The notes under the pieces are model-generated. The model was not told where the DNA came from and did not search any database. It was given only the letters and a program-made list of their open reading frames with translations. Of a DNA stretch of 64,000 bases, positions 27,583 to 35,749 are shown one piece after another. Position 1 is the first letter of the stretch. Each line of letters opens with the position of its first letter. The position numbers and the translations under genes are program-made. Source of the stretch: Streptomyces rugosispiralis (GTDB lineage: Bacteria; Actinomycetota; Actinomycetes; Streptomycetales; Streptomycetaceae); contig NZ_JANIAA010000045.1 in the NCBI RefSeq assembly GCF_024505145.1, positions 19,345-83,344 of the forward strand. The letters run 5' to 3'.

Positions 27583-28601
27583 CGGTGATCTCCGGTCCGC
27601 GCGGTGTCCTCGGTACGGGTCTGCGGGGTGGTGCCGGAGAGGGCGAAGAACACATCGTCCAGGTCTGGCGTGTGCACAGTGATGTCCTCGATGGGCAGGC
27701 CGTCGGGAACCCGGTCGAGGACTCGTTTGACCGCCCCGCCGTCGGCTGCCATCGGGCACCGCAAAGTGAACGCGTCCGCGTCCGGGGTGCTGCCCGGGAC
27801 CGAGCGGGCCGCGGCGTGGAGGCCGGCGGATGTCGCGAAGCGCAGGGTGATGTGCGCGCCGGGTGCGTGTTGTTTGAGTTCGGCGGGAGTGCCGTGGGCG
27901 ACGACGCGGCCGTGGTCGAGCAGGGCGATCTGGTCGGCGAGCTCGTCGGCTTCCTGGAGATATTGCGTGGTGAGGAACACCGTCACGCCCTCGGCGACGA
28001 ACTCGCGGACGATCTGCCACATCGTCTGCCTGCTACGCGGGTCGAGCCCGGTGGTCGGCTCGTCCAGGAAGATCAGCGCCGGGTCGCCCATCAGGGTCAT
28101 GGCGATGTCGAGCCGCCGCCGCATCCCGCCGGAGTAGGTCGACGGGGGTCGGGACCAGGCCTCGCTGAGGTCGAAGCGTTTCAGCAAACTGCGCGCCCGG
28201 GCTTCGCCCTCGTCACGGGCGAGGTGGTAGAGCTTCGCCATCAGCAGCAGGTTCTCCAGCCCGGTGAGCATGCTGTCCACGGCGGAGAACTGGCCCGTCA
28301 CTCCGATCCCGGCCCGCACCTCGGCGGGTGCCGTGCGCAGATCGTGGCCGAGTACCTCAGCGCTTCCGGCGCTGGGGAGGCGGAGGGTGGACAGCACCTG
28401 CACCAGAGTCGTCTTCCCGGACCCGTTCGGGCCGAGCAGGGCGAACACCGACCCGCGCGGCACCGTGAGCGAGACGCCGTCCAGGGCGACCTTCTTCCCG
28501 AACGCCTTGCTCAGGCCTGTCGCGACGATCGCGGGTGCGGCCGCACCGGCCCGCGACGATGCCGGCGCCGGTCCGGACACGTCACTGGTCACGACTGACA
28601 C
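27579..28601 (-). CDS. ABC transporter ATPase (DrrA-like)
   Basis: A 340-residue ATPase: Walker A GPNGSGKTT, signature YSGGMRRRLD, Walker B LIFLDEPTTGLD and the switch His region FLTTQYLQEADEL, plus the 80-100-residue C-terminal extension typical of the DrrA subfamily. It starts at GTG 28601, overlapping the end of the small upstream gene by 13 bp, and overlaps the permease by four. The cluster of three genes is clearly an operon reading towards 26797. Confidence 0.92.
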   Translation of the reverse strand: MSVVTSDVSGPAPASSRAGAAAPAIVATGLSKAFGKKVALDGVSLTVPRGSVFALLGPNGSGKTTLVQVLSTLRLPSAGSAEVLGHDLRTAPAEVRAGIGVTGQFSAVDSMLTGLENLLLMAKLYHLARDEGEARARSLLKRFDLSEAWSRPPSTYSGGMRRRLDIAMTLMGDPALIFLDEPTTGLDPRSRQTMWQIVREFVAEGVTVFLTTQYLQEADELADQIALLDHGRVVAHGTPAELKQHAPGAHITLRFATSAGLHAAARSVPGSTPDADAFTLRCPMAADGGAVKRVLDRVPDGLPIEDITVHTPDLDDVFFALSGTTPQTRTEDTARTGDHR

Positions 28602-28867
28602 CCGTCGCCGAGGAGCCGTTCCAGCTCCGTCTCGGCGTCCTTGCTTCCGGCGTCGGAGAGCCGCTGCAGCTCGCGCGGATCGCGCCGTTCGACGGCACGG
28701 CGGGTCAGCAGTCGCCCGGCGTGCCGGCTGCCCTCATCGAGCAGCTCCGACAGCTCGTCCAGGTCACCGCGGGCGTCGGCGAGGTCGGCGAGACGGTCCA
28801 GTGCGGTCTCGTTGCCTTCGTCCGCGAGCGCGCGAAGGGTGTCTTCATCGAAGTCGTGAGCGGTCAT
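28589..28867 (-). CDS. small acidic protein, first gene of the DrrAB-type operon
   Basis: A 92-residue, strongly acidic, alpha-helical protein without membrane segments (MTAHDFDEDTLRALADEGNE, later LLTRRAVERRDPRELQRLSD). Repeated AL.DRLADLADARGD-like segments suggest helical hairpins of the TPR/Sel1 kind. It overlaps the ATPase start and sits closest to the MerR promoter, which argues for a real gene. Similar small proteins occur beside ABC exporters in streptomycetes; I know no function. Confidence 0.65.
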   Translation of the reverse strand: MTAHDFDEDTLRALADEGNETALDRLADLADARGDLDELSELLDEGSRHAGRLLTRRAVERRDPRELQRLSDAGSKDAETELERLLGDGCQS

Positions 28868-28880
28868 GAAACCAGCCTGC

Positions 28881-28903
28881 GACCTTGCCCCAAGGGCAAG
28901 GTC
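28881..28903. promoter_or_regulatory. MerR operator, perfect 10-bp inverted repeat
   Basis: GACCTTGCCC-CAA-GGGCAAGGTC lies in the 53-bp interval between the divergent DrrAB-type operon (ends of start codon at 28867) and the MerR gene (28921). Its dyad and position between promoters match MerR/TipA-type operators, which are usually located in an over-long -35/-10 spacer. Confidence 0.75.
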
Positions 28904-28920
28904 AAGGACGATGATGGGGG

Positions 28921-29688
28921 ATGCTTACGATCGGGCAGCTCGCCAAACACGCCGGCGTGTCAACCAAGGCCATCCGCGTCTACCACGCCAAGGGCCTACT
29001 ACCCGAACCGGACCGGGACGCCTCCGGATACCGGCGCTACGATGCGCAGGCGATCATCGACCTGACCCAGGTCGTCACCCTCGCGCAAGCCGGTGTCCCG
29101 CTGGCCCGCATCCGGGACGTGCTGGACGCCGATACCGACCAGGCCACGGAACAGATCGACCGGATCGACGCCGAACTGCGCGCCCACATTCGCCGGCTCC
29201 AGCAACGCCGAACCCGGCTGCGTCACTTCGACCGGCCCGACCGCCTCTGCCTACCCCCCGAGGCCATCGAGTTCATGGACCGTCTACGTGGGATCGGCCT
29301 GTCCGAACGCCACGAGCACGCGATCCGCGACGGCTTCATCCTCGGCTACGCCCTCGCCGCCGACCTCACCCGAACCATCCTGCCCTCACGTACGGCCCTG
29401 TTGGGCGACGACGAGTACGTGGCCGTCCTCCGCGGCTACGACGACGCCATCGACTGGAGCCCGGACGATCCCCGACTCGATGAGCTCGCCGACGCGGCGA
29501 CGCGGCTCGCCCTGCGCATGACGATGGTCTCCGACCTCCCCGGCTTCGACCGCGTGCCATCGGAGACCATTGACCTTCTCACCGGCCACCTCGGCATCGA
29601 CAGCCCCGCGTGGGAACGCCTCGACCAACTCATCACCCGGCGGCTCACGACCGCCACACAAGTCCGCAATACCAACACGACCGGATAA
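28921..29688 (+). CDS. MerR family transcriptional regulator
   Basis: A 255-residue regulator with the N-terminal winged HTH of MerR (MLTIGQLAKHAGVSTKAIRV, YRRYDAQAIIDLTQV) and a dimerisation coiled coil (QIDRIDAELRAHIRRLQQRR), followed by a 140-residue effector domain rich in Asp/Glu with no Cys metal site, so a small-molecule sensor is more likely than a metal sensor. It is divergent from the ABC exporter operon across a single perfect palindrome, so it most likely activates the exporter on binding its drug. Confidence 0.9.
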   Translation: MLTIGQLAKHAGVSTKAIRVYHAKGLLPEPDRDASGYRRYDAQAIIDLTQVVTLAQAGVPLARIRDVLDADTDQATEQIDRIDAELRAHIRRLQQRRTRLRHFDRPDRLCLPPEAIEFMDRLRGIGLSERHEHAIRDGFILGYALAADLTRTILPSRTALLGDDEYVAVLRGYDDAIDWSPDDPRLDELADAATRLALRMTMVSDLPGFDRVPSETIDLLTGHLGIDSPAWERLDQLITRRLTTATQVRNTNTTG

Positions 29689-29815
29689 CGCTCCCGCGGA
29701 ACCACAATTGATCAGAGGGCGGCTCCCCGGCCCTCCGTGCTCGATATCCCGCTCTCTCAGAACCAACGGGCGCTCGGCAGAGAGGGCTCCTCGTCGAGAT
29801 CTGTGACCGAGCCGG

Positions 29816-30208
29816 TCAGCGGCTTCGTGCGGCCGCGGCCCGGTCGTATCCGCGCTGCGCTGCGGCGACGTCCTGGGCGCGCACGGTGATCCACTCGATC
29901 AACCCTTGCAGCCGGCCCGCGAGTTCGACGCCGAGCGGTGTCAGTGCGTAGCTGACGCGAGGTGGCGTGGCTGGTTCGACGGTGCGCTCGACAAGGCCGT
30001 CGCGAGCGAGGGCGCGGAGGGTTTGCGACAGCATCTTCTCGCTGATGCCGTCGACCCGGTCGCGCAACTCGTAGAACCGGTGCGATCCGGTGCCCAGGGC
30101 GCACAGGATGAGCGCCCCCCAGCGGCTGGCCACGTGATCGAGGATTTCGCGAGCCGGGCAGTCGCTGTGGAACACGTCATGTCGGCGGGGTGTAGCTGCG
30201 TCGGCCAC
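29816..30208 (-). CDS. HxlR family winged-helix regulator
   Basis: A 130-residue HxlR-type regulator. CPAREILDHVASRWGALILC is the conserved opening with a Cys that in redox-sensing members is the sensor, followed by FYELRDRVDGISEKMLSQTL (recognition helix) and the wing RVSYALTPLG. It is divergent from the FrnE-epoxide hydrolase pair, with 80 bp between that holds two palindromes. The likely role is repression of that pair in response to oxidative or electrophile stress (inferred). Confidence 0.88.
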   Translation of the reverse strand: MADAATPRRHDVFHSDCPAREILDHVASRWGALILCALGTGSHRFYELRDRVDGISEKMLSQTLRALARDGLVERTVEPATPPRVSYALTPLGVELAGRLQGLIEWITVRAQDVAAAQRGYDRAAAARSR

Positions 30209-30245
30209 CTGGGCTCCTGCGTTTTGGTTAGGGGCGCACTCTCAG

Positions 30246-30278
30246 GTACGTACTTACCAGAATATAGCTCCGGAGCTA
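30246..30278. promoter_or_regulatory. two palindromes in the HxlR/FrnE divergent promoter
   Basis: GTACGTAC (30246-30253) and the perfect 14-bp palindrome TAGCTCCGGAGCTA (30265-30278) lie just upstream of ATG 30289. HxlR proteins bind GTAC-type dyads, so the first is the better candidate operator. The second may be a separate regulator site. Confidence 0.5.
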
Positions 30279-30288
30279 CGGTAGGCCC

Positions 30289-30981
30289 ATGAGTGAACTG
30301 GGCGTGGAGATCTGGTCGGACCTGGTATGTCCGTGGTGCTTCATCGCGAAGCGCCGGTTCGAGCTGGCGCTGGGCGAATTCGAGCATCGCGCGGACGTGC
30401 GGGTGCGGTGGCGGGCGTTCCAGCTCGACCCGGCCGCCCCGACGCGGAGCACGACCACCATCTCCGAGCGCATGGGCCGGAACCTCGGTATGCACCAAAC
30501 GCAGATCAGGGCCCAGTTGGACCGGATCACCGGACTCGCCGCAGAGCTGGGACTGAACTACCGGGTAGGCGACGCACGGGTGGTGAACAGCTTCGACGTC
30601 CACCGACTGCAGGCGTACGCCGACGACGTGGGAATCGGCGACGCCGTGCGGGAGAGGCTCATGCGGGCCTATACGGAGGAACGCGCCGACCTCGGCTCGC
30701 CACAAAGCCTTGTACAACTGGCCACGGAGGCCGGGCTCGACCCCGACCAGGCACGTCGGATCGTCGCCGGCCACGACTACGCCGAGGCGGTCCAGGCGGA
30801 CGGAGAGCGGGCGCGGCGGCTCGGCATCAACGGCGTACCCGCGTTCCTCTTCGCCGGGCGCTACCTCGTCTCAGGCGCCCAACCAGCAGGCACATTCCTC
30901 GACATGTTGCGGATGGCGTGGGAGCGGACCGCCGCCCACGCGCCTGTCGGCCCCGGCCAGGACGGCCCCGCAACCCGATGA
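30289..30981 (+). CDS. DsbA family oxidoreductase (FrnE-like)
   Basis: A 230-residue thioredoxin-fold protein with the N-terminal CPWC active site (WSDLVCPWCFIAKRRF) and the cis-Pro loop GINGVPAFLFAGRY typical of the FrnE/2-hydroxychromene-2-carboxylate isomerase branch. There is no signal peptide, so it is cytoplasmic. FrnE-like proteins are disulfide isomerases or glutathione/mycothiol-type transferases. Its last codon overlaps the start of the epoxide hydrolase (ATGA). Confidence 0.9.
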   Translation: MSELGVEIWSDLVCPWCFIAKRRFELALGEFEHRADVRVRWRAFQLDPAAPTRSTTTISERMGRNLGMHQTQIRAQLDRITGLAAELGLNYRVGDARVVNSFDVHRLQAYADDVGIGDAVRERLMRAYTEERADLGSPQSLVQLATEAGLDPDQARRIVAGHDYAEAVQADGERARRLGINGVPAFLFAGRYLVSGAQPAGTFLDMLRMAWERTAAHAPVGPGQDGPATR

Positions 30982-31949
30982 CCGAGATCACCCACCGTTT
31001 CGTCCAAGCGGGCGGACTCCGCATGCACATCGCCGAGGCGGGCTCGGGGCCGCTGGTGGTGCTGCTCCACGGCTTCCCGGAAACCTGGTACTCCTGGCGC
31101 CACCAACTCCTGGCCTTGGCCGCGGCCGGATATCACGCCGTGGCCCCGGACCAGCGCGGCTACGGGCGCACCGACCAGCCGGACGCCATCGAGGACTACA
31201 CGATCCTGCACACCGTGGGCGACGTGATCCAGCTGATCCACGTACTCGGCGAGGAGCGGGCTGTCCTGGCCGGACACGACTGGGGCGGGGCGGTCACCTG
31301 GCACGCGGCGCTGATGCGGCCCGAGGTGATATGCGCGGTCGTGTCCTTGAGCACTCCCTTCCAGCCGCACGCGGACGGCCCTCATCTGGCCGCGCTGCGC
31401 GCCGCCGCGGGGGAGGACTACGAGAACTACTACTCCGCCTACTTTCAGCGGCCGGGCGTCGCCGACCGTGAACTCGGACAAGACCCGCACGCGACAGTGC
31501 GCCGTGCGCTCTACGGGGCCTCCGGCGAGGGGTATCCGTGGAGCCCGGTCATTCCCGCGGGCGGACACGTGCTGGACATCTGGGCGGAGCCGAGCACGCT
31601 GCCCCCTTGGCTCACCGAGGAGGACATCGACACCGTCGCCGCAGACTACGCCCGCACCGGCTTCACCCCTGCCCTGAACTGGTTTCGCAACTTCGACCGC
31701 AATTGGGCACTCACCCATCCCTGGCACAACGCCGTCATCCGACAGCCCGCCCTCTACATCACCGGTGACCGGGATCTGGCAAGGACCCTGCCTGGCGCCG
31801 CGGAACTCCTCGCGGGCCGTCCGGCAGCGGTACCGCACGCGCGCGACGCGATCGTGCTGCCCGGCTGCGGCCATTGGATCCAACAAGAGCGACCCGAGGA
31901 CGTCAACGAAGCGTTGATTGCCTTTCTACGGTCCCTGCCACAAGGCTGA
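30978..31949 (+). CDS. epoxide hydrolase-like alpha/beta hydrolase
   Basis: A 323-residue alpha/beta hydrolase. The oxyanion motif HGFPE, nucleophile Asp101 in GHDWGGA, the cap-domain Tyr residues (YYSAYFQ) and the C-terminal catalytic His in GCGHWIQQERP are the epoxide-hydrolase set; Asp rather than Ser as nucleophile separates it from esterases. Translation is coupled to the FrnE gene. The pair probably detoxifies epoxides or other electrophiles. Confidence 0.9.
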   Translation: MTEITHRFVQAGGLRMHIAEAGSGPLVVLLHGFPETWYSWRHQLLALAAAGYHAVAPDQRGYGRTDQPDAIEDYTILHTVGDVIQLIHVLGEERAVLAGHDWGGAVTWHAALMRPEVICAVVSLSTPFQPHADGPHLAALRAAAGEDYENYYSAYFQRPGVADRELGQDPHATVRRALYGASGEGYPWSPVIPAGGHVLDIWAEPSTLPPWLTEEDIDTVAADYARTGFTPALNWFRNFDRNWALTHPWHNAVIRQPALYITGDRDLARTLPGAAELLAGRPAAVPHARDAIVLPGCGHWIQQERPEDVNEALIAFLRSLPQG

Positions 31950-32468
31950 TCGCCTGGCGGTAGCACTCCACTGGGACCGCGTCCTATACGGTGAGGCGGG
32001 CGTTGGTCTGGGTGTGGGGCGGGGCACATGGAGCTGAATCGCGCCGGATGGACTGTGGGAGATCGCGCCTCCGCGCGCTGCCGCCTGACGACCGGCGGTT
32101 CGGGACCCTTTGAATAACTGTCCCTTCTGGGGCTGAGAAATCAAGGGGTCCCGCGCACGAGCATTGTGCGTCGGCTGTACGACAATCAGGTCCAGTCACA
32201 TTGCCTAGCAGTGGAACGGAAACATGCATATATCGGCACAACATTCCGCCCTCCCGCGTCGTCGGCCGGGAACACCCGGTTCGGCCGCGTCGGTATCACG
32301 ACCCCGCCCCACCGCACTTGAACCCATCAGTGGGGCAAGGGCGCGGGGGTCTGGGGCCGGGGGTGTTCAGGGCGAGCGCCGAGTGGGGGTCGGTGGCCTG
32401 GTCCAGGAACTCCACGGTGCCGGCCCTCTGCCGTGGCGGGTCACTACGCACAAAGGAGTGCCGGGACC
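31950..32468. other. 519-bp interval without a recognisable gene
   Basis: No frame shows a family. GC falls locally around 32190-32250 (ATGCATATATCGG), but no promoter-gene pair follows. It lies between the end of the epoxide hydrolase and the end of the convergent TetR gene. Confidence 0.5.
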
Positions 32469-33044
32469 CTATCGACGAGTGACAATGCGTACGGAGACGC
32501 CCAGTCGTCGGCGGTATTCGTCGAGTGACACCGACTCGTACTTGGCTCCGGCGGAGGCGTCGAAGAGGTGCTGGGCGACGTCGGCGGCGGACACCCCGGC
32601 CGCCTTCCACGCCTTCGCGTGCCCTCCCCGCGCCAGTAGCGCGGCGACGTCCGTGACGAGGTCTTGTTCGAGCTGACTCATCGGCGCCGCGGCGAAGGCT
32701 TGCGCTGCCCGCAGCATCTCTGCGTAGGTCTCCCGGTCGACGGTCCCGACAGTGACGGCGTGGAATGCCTCGAACGCTCCGGCAAGACGCTCCTCCACGG
32801 TGTGGTCGTCTCGACCGAGTGCCTGCCAGGTCGTTGAGCGCAGGTCGTCGAGCATCTGGGTCACGACCGCTCGGAAGAGGGCGTCCTTGGTCGTGAAGTG
32901 CAGATAGAGACCCTGTCGGGAGATCTCCGCGGCGCGGGCCACATCGTCCATCGAGGTTTTGCGGGGCCCGTATCGCAGGAAGACACCGACGGCCGCGCGG
33001 ACGATGCCGTCTCGCCGCCCGGCAGGCTGTGGAGTGTCCGGCAT
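32469..33044 (-). CDS. TetR/AcrR family regulator
   Basis: A 191-residue regulator from ATG 33044. The HTH reads RDGIVRAAVGVFLRYGPRKT, SMDDVARAAEISRQGLYLHF, followed by a TetR C-terminal domain. It follows the SDR gene by two bases on the same strand, so the two are an operon, and the dyad upstream of the SDR gene is the probable autoregulatory site. Confidence 0.88.
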   Translation of the reverse strand: MPDTPQPAGRRDGIVRAAVGVFLRYGPRKTSMDDVARAAEISRQGLYLHFTTKDALFRAVVTQMLDDLRSTTWQALGRDDHTVEERLAGAFEAFHAVTVGTVDRETYAEMLRAAQAFAAAPMSQLEQDLVTDVAALLARGGHAKAWKAAGVSAADVAQHLFDASAGAKYESVSLDEYRRRLGVSVRIVTRR

Positions 33045-33046
33045 GG

Positions 33047-33988
33047 TCAGCCGGCCTGACCGGTCGGCGTGGCCAAGGGATACCGGACTCCGGTCAGCCG
33101 GGTGCTCTCCTCCCACAGACGGGCGGCGACCGTGGTGTCGCGCGCCCGCCGGATGATCCGTCCGGGGCTCGGATGGCCTTTGGTCTCGAAGAAGCGCCGC
33201 GGCCCCCAATAGCTTCCGCCGGGCGCCGCCGGGTCGGTGGCGGCACGCATCGTGGTCAGAGCACCTTTATCCGGGCGCATGCCGAACCACGGGCTCACCC
33301 GCTGGAGGAACGCGGGGGAGTTGCGGGTCAGTTCGGTGCTGGTCCAGCCGGGATGCGACGCCGTTGCGGTCAGGGCGAGGGTGGCGGCGCGCAGTCGGCG
33401 GTCGAGTTCGAGTGTGAACATCATGTTCGCCAGTTTGCTCTGCCCGTACGCGGCTGCCGTCGAGTAGGGGCGAGTGCTCCAGTTGAGGTCGTCGAAGTCG
33501 ATGCGGCCCTGTGTCTGCGCCAGGCTCGTCACGGTCGTCACCCGGGCGTCGGGAGTGCGCAGCAGCAAGGGAAGCAGGTGGCCGGTGAGTGCGAAATGCC
33601 CGAGGTGGTTCGTGCCGAACTGCAACTCGAAGCCCTGCTTCGTACGCGTCAATGGCGTCCACATCACGCCGGCGTTGTTGACCAGCACGTCCAGGCGCTC
33701 CTGACCCGCCAGGACTTCGCGCGCGAACGCCTCCACGGAGTCGAGGTCGGCGAGGTCGAGGAAGCCCGCCCGTACGGTTCCGCGGGGGCGGCGGGCCCGG
33801 ATCCGATCGACCGCTGCGGCCGCCTTGACCGTGTCGCGACAGGCGATCAGGACGTCCGCGCCCTTGTCGGCGAGCATCGACGCGGCCTGGAAACCCAGGC
33901 CCGTGTTGCCACCGGTGATGATCATTGACCTGCCGCGCTGATCCGGGACGTCATGAAGAGTCCACGAGGACAGACCAACCACCTCCAT
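33047..33988 (-). CDS. SDR family oxidoreductase (retinol-dehydrogenase-like)
   Basis: A 313-residue SDR from ATG 33988 with the glycine motif TGGNTGLGFQ, NNAGVM and the catalytic YGQSK, of the protochlorophyllide reductase/retinol dehydrogenase-like branch common in actinomycetes. Earlier in-frame ATGs (34027, 34042) lie inside the operator palindrome and lack ribosome sites, and the family normally begins at about this methionine. It is co-transcribed with the TetR gene downstream. Substrate unknown. Confidence 0.87.
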   Translation of the reverse strand: MEVVGLSSWTLHDVPDQRGRSMIITGGNTGLGFQAASMLADKGADVLIACRDTVKAAAAVDRIRARRPRGTVRAGFLDLADLDSVEAFAREVLAGQERLDVLVNNAGVMWTPLTRTKQGFELQFGTNHLGHFALTGHLLPLLLRTPDARVTTVTSLAQTQGRIDFDDLNWSTRPYSTAAAYGQSKLANMMFTLELDRRLRAATLALTATASHPGWTSTELTRNSPAFLQRVSPWFGMRPDKGALTTMRAATDPAAPGGSYWGPRRFFETKGHPSPGRIIRRARDTTVAARLWEESTRLTGVRYPLATPTGQAG

Positions 33989-34010
33989 GTTCGGATTGAC
34001 GTAGGCAAAG

Positions 34011-34036
34011 TTGACAAATTCAGTCATGACTGTCAA
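34011..34036. promoter_or_regulatory. promoter/operator of the SDR-TetR operon
   Basis: TTGACA and TGTCAA (34011-34016, 34031-34036) enclose the perfect palindrome AGTCATGACT (34022-34031). On the minus strand TTGACA is also a good -35 hexamer, with a CAACTT -10 candidate 17 bases on. A TetR dimer here would block the promoter. Confidence 0.55.
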
Positions 34037-34115
34037 CCGCATGCGTCATGCCTGCGGTCTGTGCGGTGGGCGCCGCCGGCGAGTCCTTCGCGGCGCGGCC
34101 TCGCGGTACGGCCTC

Positions 34116-34230
34116 TCACCTGGTGAGTCTTCGGTGGCGGATGAGGGCTGCGGCGATGCCGACGAAGGCGGGGAAGTGCTCGGCCATGCGCTCGTACCGG
34201 CGGTACAGGCGGCGGCAGCCGGCCGACAGC
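34116..34230 (-). mobile_element. IS5-family transposase C-terminal scrap
   Basis: The minus strand ends RRLYRRYERMAEHFPAFVGI-type sequence followed by LIRHRRL and a stop at 34116, the exact C-terminal pattern of the IS5 transposase at 26208. Only about 35 residues remain. Confidence 0.65.
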
Positions 34231-34376
34231 CGGCAACGCCGTTTCACTCATTCCGTCAGCATCGCCGACCGGCCTCCAGGGCGACCACACGTTCGGGGCG
34301 CCGGGCGGTCGTCCGGGGCCGGGGCGGTGGAGTTTCGGTGTTCTGGTGGGGGAGGGCTCCGTCTAGAGTGTCGAGG

Positions 34377-34727
34377 ATGCCGCTTGTCGAAGTGACCTAT
34401 GCGCCCACGGTGCCCGAGCCCCAGCTACGCGAACTCGGCTCGGTGCTGCCACATCTGGTGTCCCTGGCAGTGGAGTGCCCCGAGGAACCGTACGACGGCG
34501 AGCTGCGACCCGGGGATGTGGAGATCCGCTTCCGGCCGCTGAGCCCGCTGGACCGTAGTGGCCTGACGGTGGTGATCGAGATCAAGTCGAAGTGGTCCGC
34601 CAGCAGGGAAGCCAACCGGCAGGAGCGCGTGGACGCGCTCCACGCGGACATCCGCGCCGCGACCGGGCTCGTCGACTTCGGCGTCTACCTGTCACTGCCG
34701 AGTGCCGCCTGGTCCCAGGGAGACTGA
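34377..34727 (+). CDS. tautomerase family protein
   Basis: A 116-residue protein starting MPLVEVTYAP; Pro2 would be the catalytic N-terminal proline after methionine removal, as in 4-oxalocrotonate tautomerase/CHMI-like enzymes. The beta-strand GLTVVIEIKSKWSASREANR and the helix following it fit the tautomerase beta-alpha-beta repeat. ATG 34377 is preceded by GAGG at short spacing. Substrate unknown; possibly an aromatic-degradation keto-enol intermediate. Confidence 0.7.
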   Translation: MPLVEVTYAPTVPEPQLRELGSVLPHLVSLAVECPEEPYDGELRPGDVEIRFRPLSPLDRSGLTVVIEIKSKWSASREANRQERVDALHADIRAATGLVDFGVYLSLPSAAWSQGD

Positions 34728-34882
34728 CCACTCACACCCGACCCCGCAGCCAGGGCTGCCAGCTCTGTCCGGCTGCCCTGGAGGATGTCTCGTCGGCCTT
34801 GTGTGTCGTGGCCACGGACGAAGTGGGAGCACGCGCGCACGTGGCCCTGATATGCAGTCAGCTCTGAGGATATGGCCCCGTT

Positions 34883-34917
34883 CCGGAGGACCTACAACAG
34901 CGATGTAGGTCCTCCGG
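34883..34917. terminator. 14-bp perfect hairpin at the alpha/beta hydrolase stop
   Basis: CCGGAGGACCTACA, seven-base loop, TGTAGGTCCTCCGG. It overlaps the minus-strand stop codon at 34892 and lies 156 bp after the tautomerase gene, so it can serve both convergent genes. Confidence 0.7.
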
Positions 34918-35749
34918 TGTGGAGGACCTTCCGCAGCAGCTCGCCGGACTCTGCGGGGTGCGTGGTCAGGCCGATGTGCCCGCCGGGGAAGTGCTGAAGC
35001 TCCGTGCCGAGACGCTCGGCGAGGAAGGCGGCCGAGCGGTAGGGCAACTCGCCGCGTGAGTCCTGTCCGCCGGCGAGCACAAGCCGGTCCGACAGCCCCT
35101 CCAGCCGATGGATGTCCGGGGCGTAGGACATGAAGCCGGGCACGATGCGGCCGACGAAGTACGGCAAGTTGGCCATCGTCTGCTCGGCCCGTGCCGCGGC
35201 TTGAGGCGGAAGCTTGAGCTCGGCCTTCGGCTCGGCGGCGGCGCCGTCCTTCTTGAGGCCCGCAGAGAACACGGCCATCGCCGGCATGAGCCCTTGGGTG
35301 CGGAACGTGTCCTGCACGCGTGTGAGGAGTGCGCGGTGTTCGGCCGCGTCCGGCAGGACCTCCACGGCTGGCGGCTCGTGCGCCACAACGCGTGCGATGC
35401 GTTCGGGGTGGGCGGTGAGCAGGTGCAGGGCGACGATCGCGCCCGAACTGGCGCCGAATACCTGGGCGGGCTCACCGGGCGACAGCAGTTCCAGCATCCG
35501 GAACGCGTCATCGGAGTGCTCGGCCACTTGCTGCTCGGCGTCGGGGTCGTCCAGTGTGCTGCGGGACATGCCGCGCGGGTCGTAGGTCGCGACTGTGTAT
35601 TCGGTGGCCAGGTCAGCGGCGATGCCGTCGAAGGATGCCGCGCCGCCCGTCCCTCCGGGGATCAGCAGCAGGAGCGGGCCCTGGCCTCGCACTTCGTAGT
35701 GCAGGGTCGCGCCGTTCACACGCAGGCTGCCGTTGGTCCGGTCGGTCAT
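34892..35749 (-). CDS. alpha/beta hydrolase
   Basis: A 285-residue alpha/beta hydrolase. The nucleophile elbow is GASSGA, the oxyanion loop LIPGGTGG, the acid in LVLAGGQDSRGE and the catalytic His in FPGGHIG. It starts at ATG 35749, overlapping the TetR stop (ATGA), so it is translationally coupled to its regulator. The cap is about 60 residues. It resembles non-heme haloperoxidase/esterase-like proteins. Substrate unknown. Confidence 0.88.
   Translation of the reverse strand: MTDRTNGSLRVNGATLHYEVRGQGPLLLLIPGGTGGAASFDGIAADLATEYTVATYDPRGMSRSTLDDPDAEQQVAEHSDDAFRMLELLSPGEPAQVFGASSGAIVALHLLTAHPERIARVVAHEPPAVEVLPDAAEHRALLTRVQDTFRTQGLMPAMAVFSAGLKKDGAAAEPKAELKLPPQAAARAEQTMANLPYFVGRIVPGFMSYAPDIHRLEGLSDRLVLAGGQDSRGELPYRSAAFLAERLGTELQHFPGGHIGLTTHPAESGELLRKVLHTGGPTSLL

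Noticed and set aside
29715..29735. GAGGGC-N9-GCCCTC hairpin after the MerR gene
   Set aside because: Only six base pairs with a long loop; common by chance at this GC content.
32224..32460. Plus-strand frame in the gap before the TetR gene at 32469
   Set aside because: No ribosome site, no family resemblance and atypical residue composition; kept as a gene-free interval.
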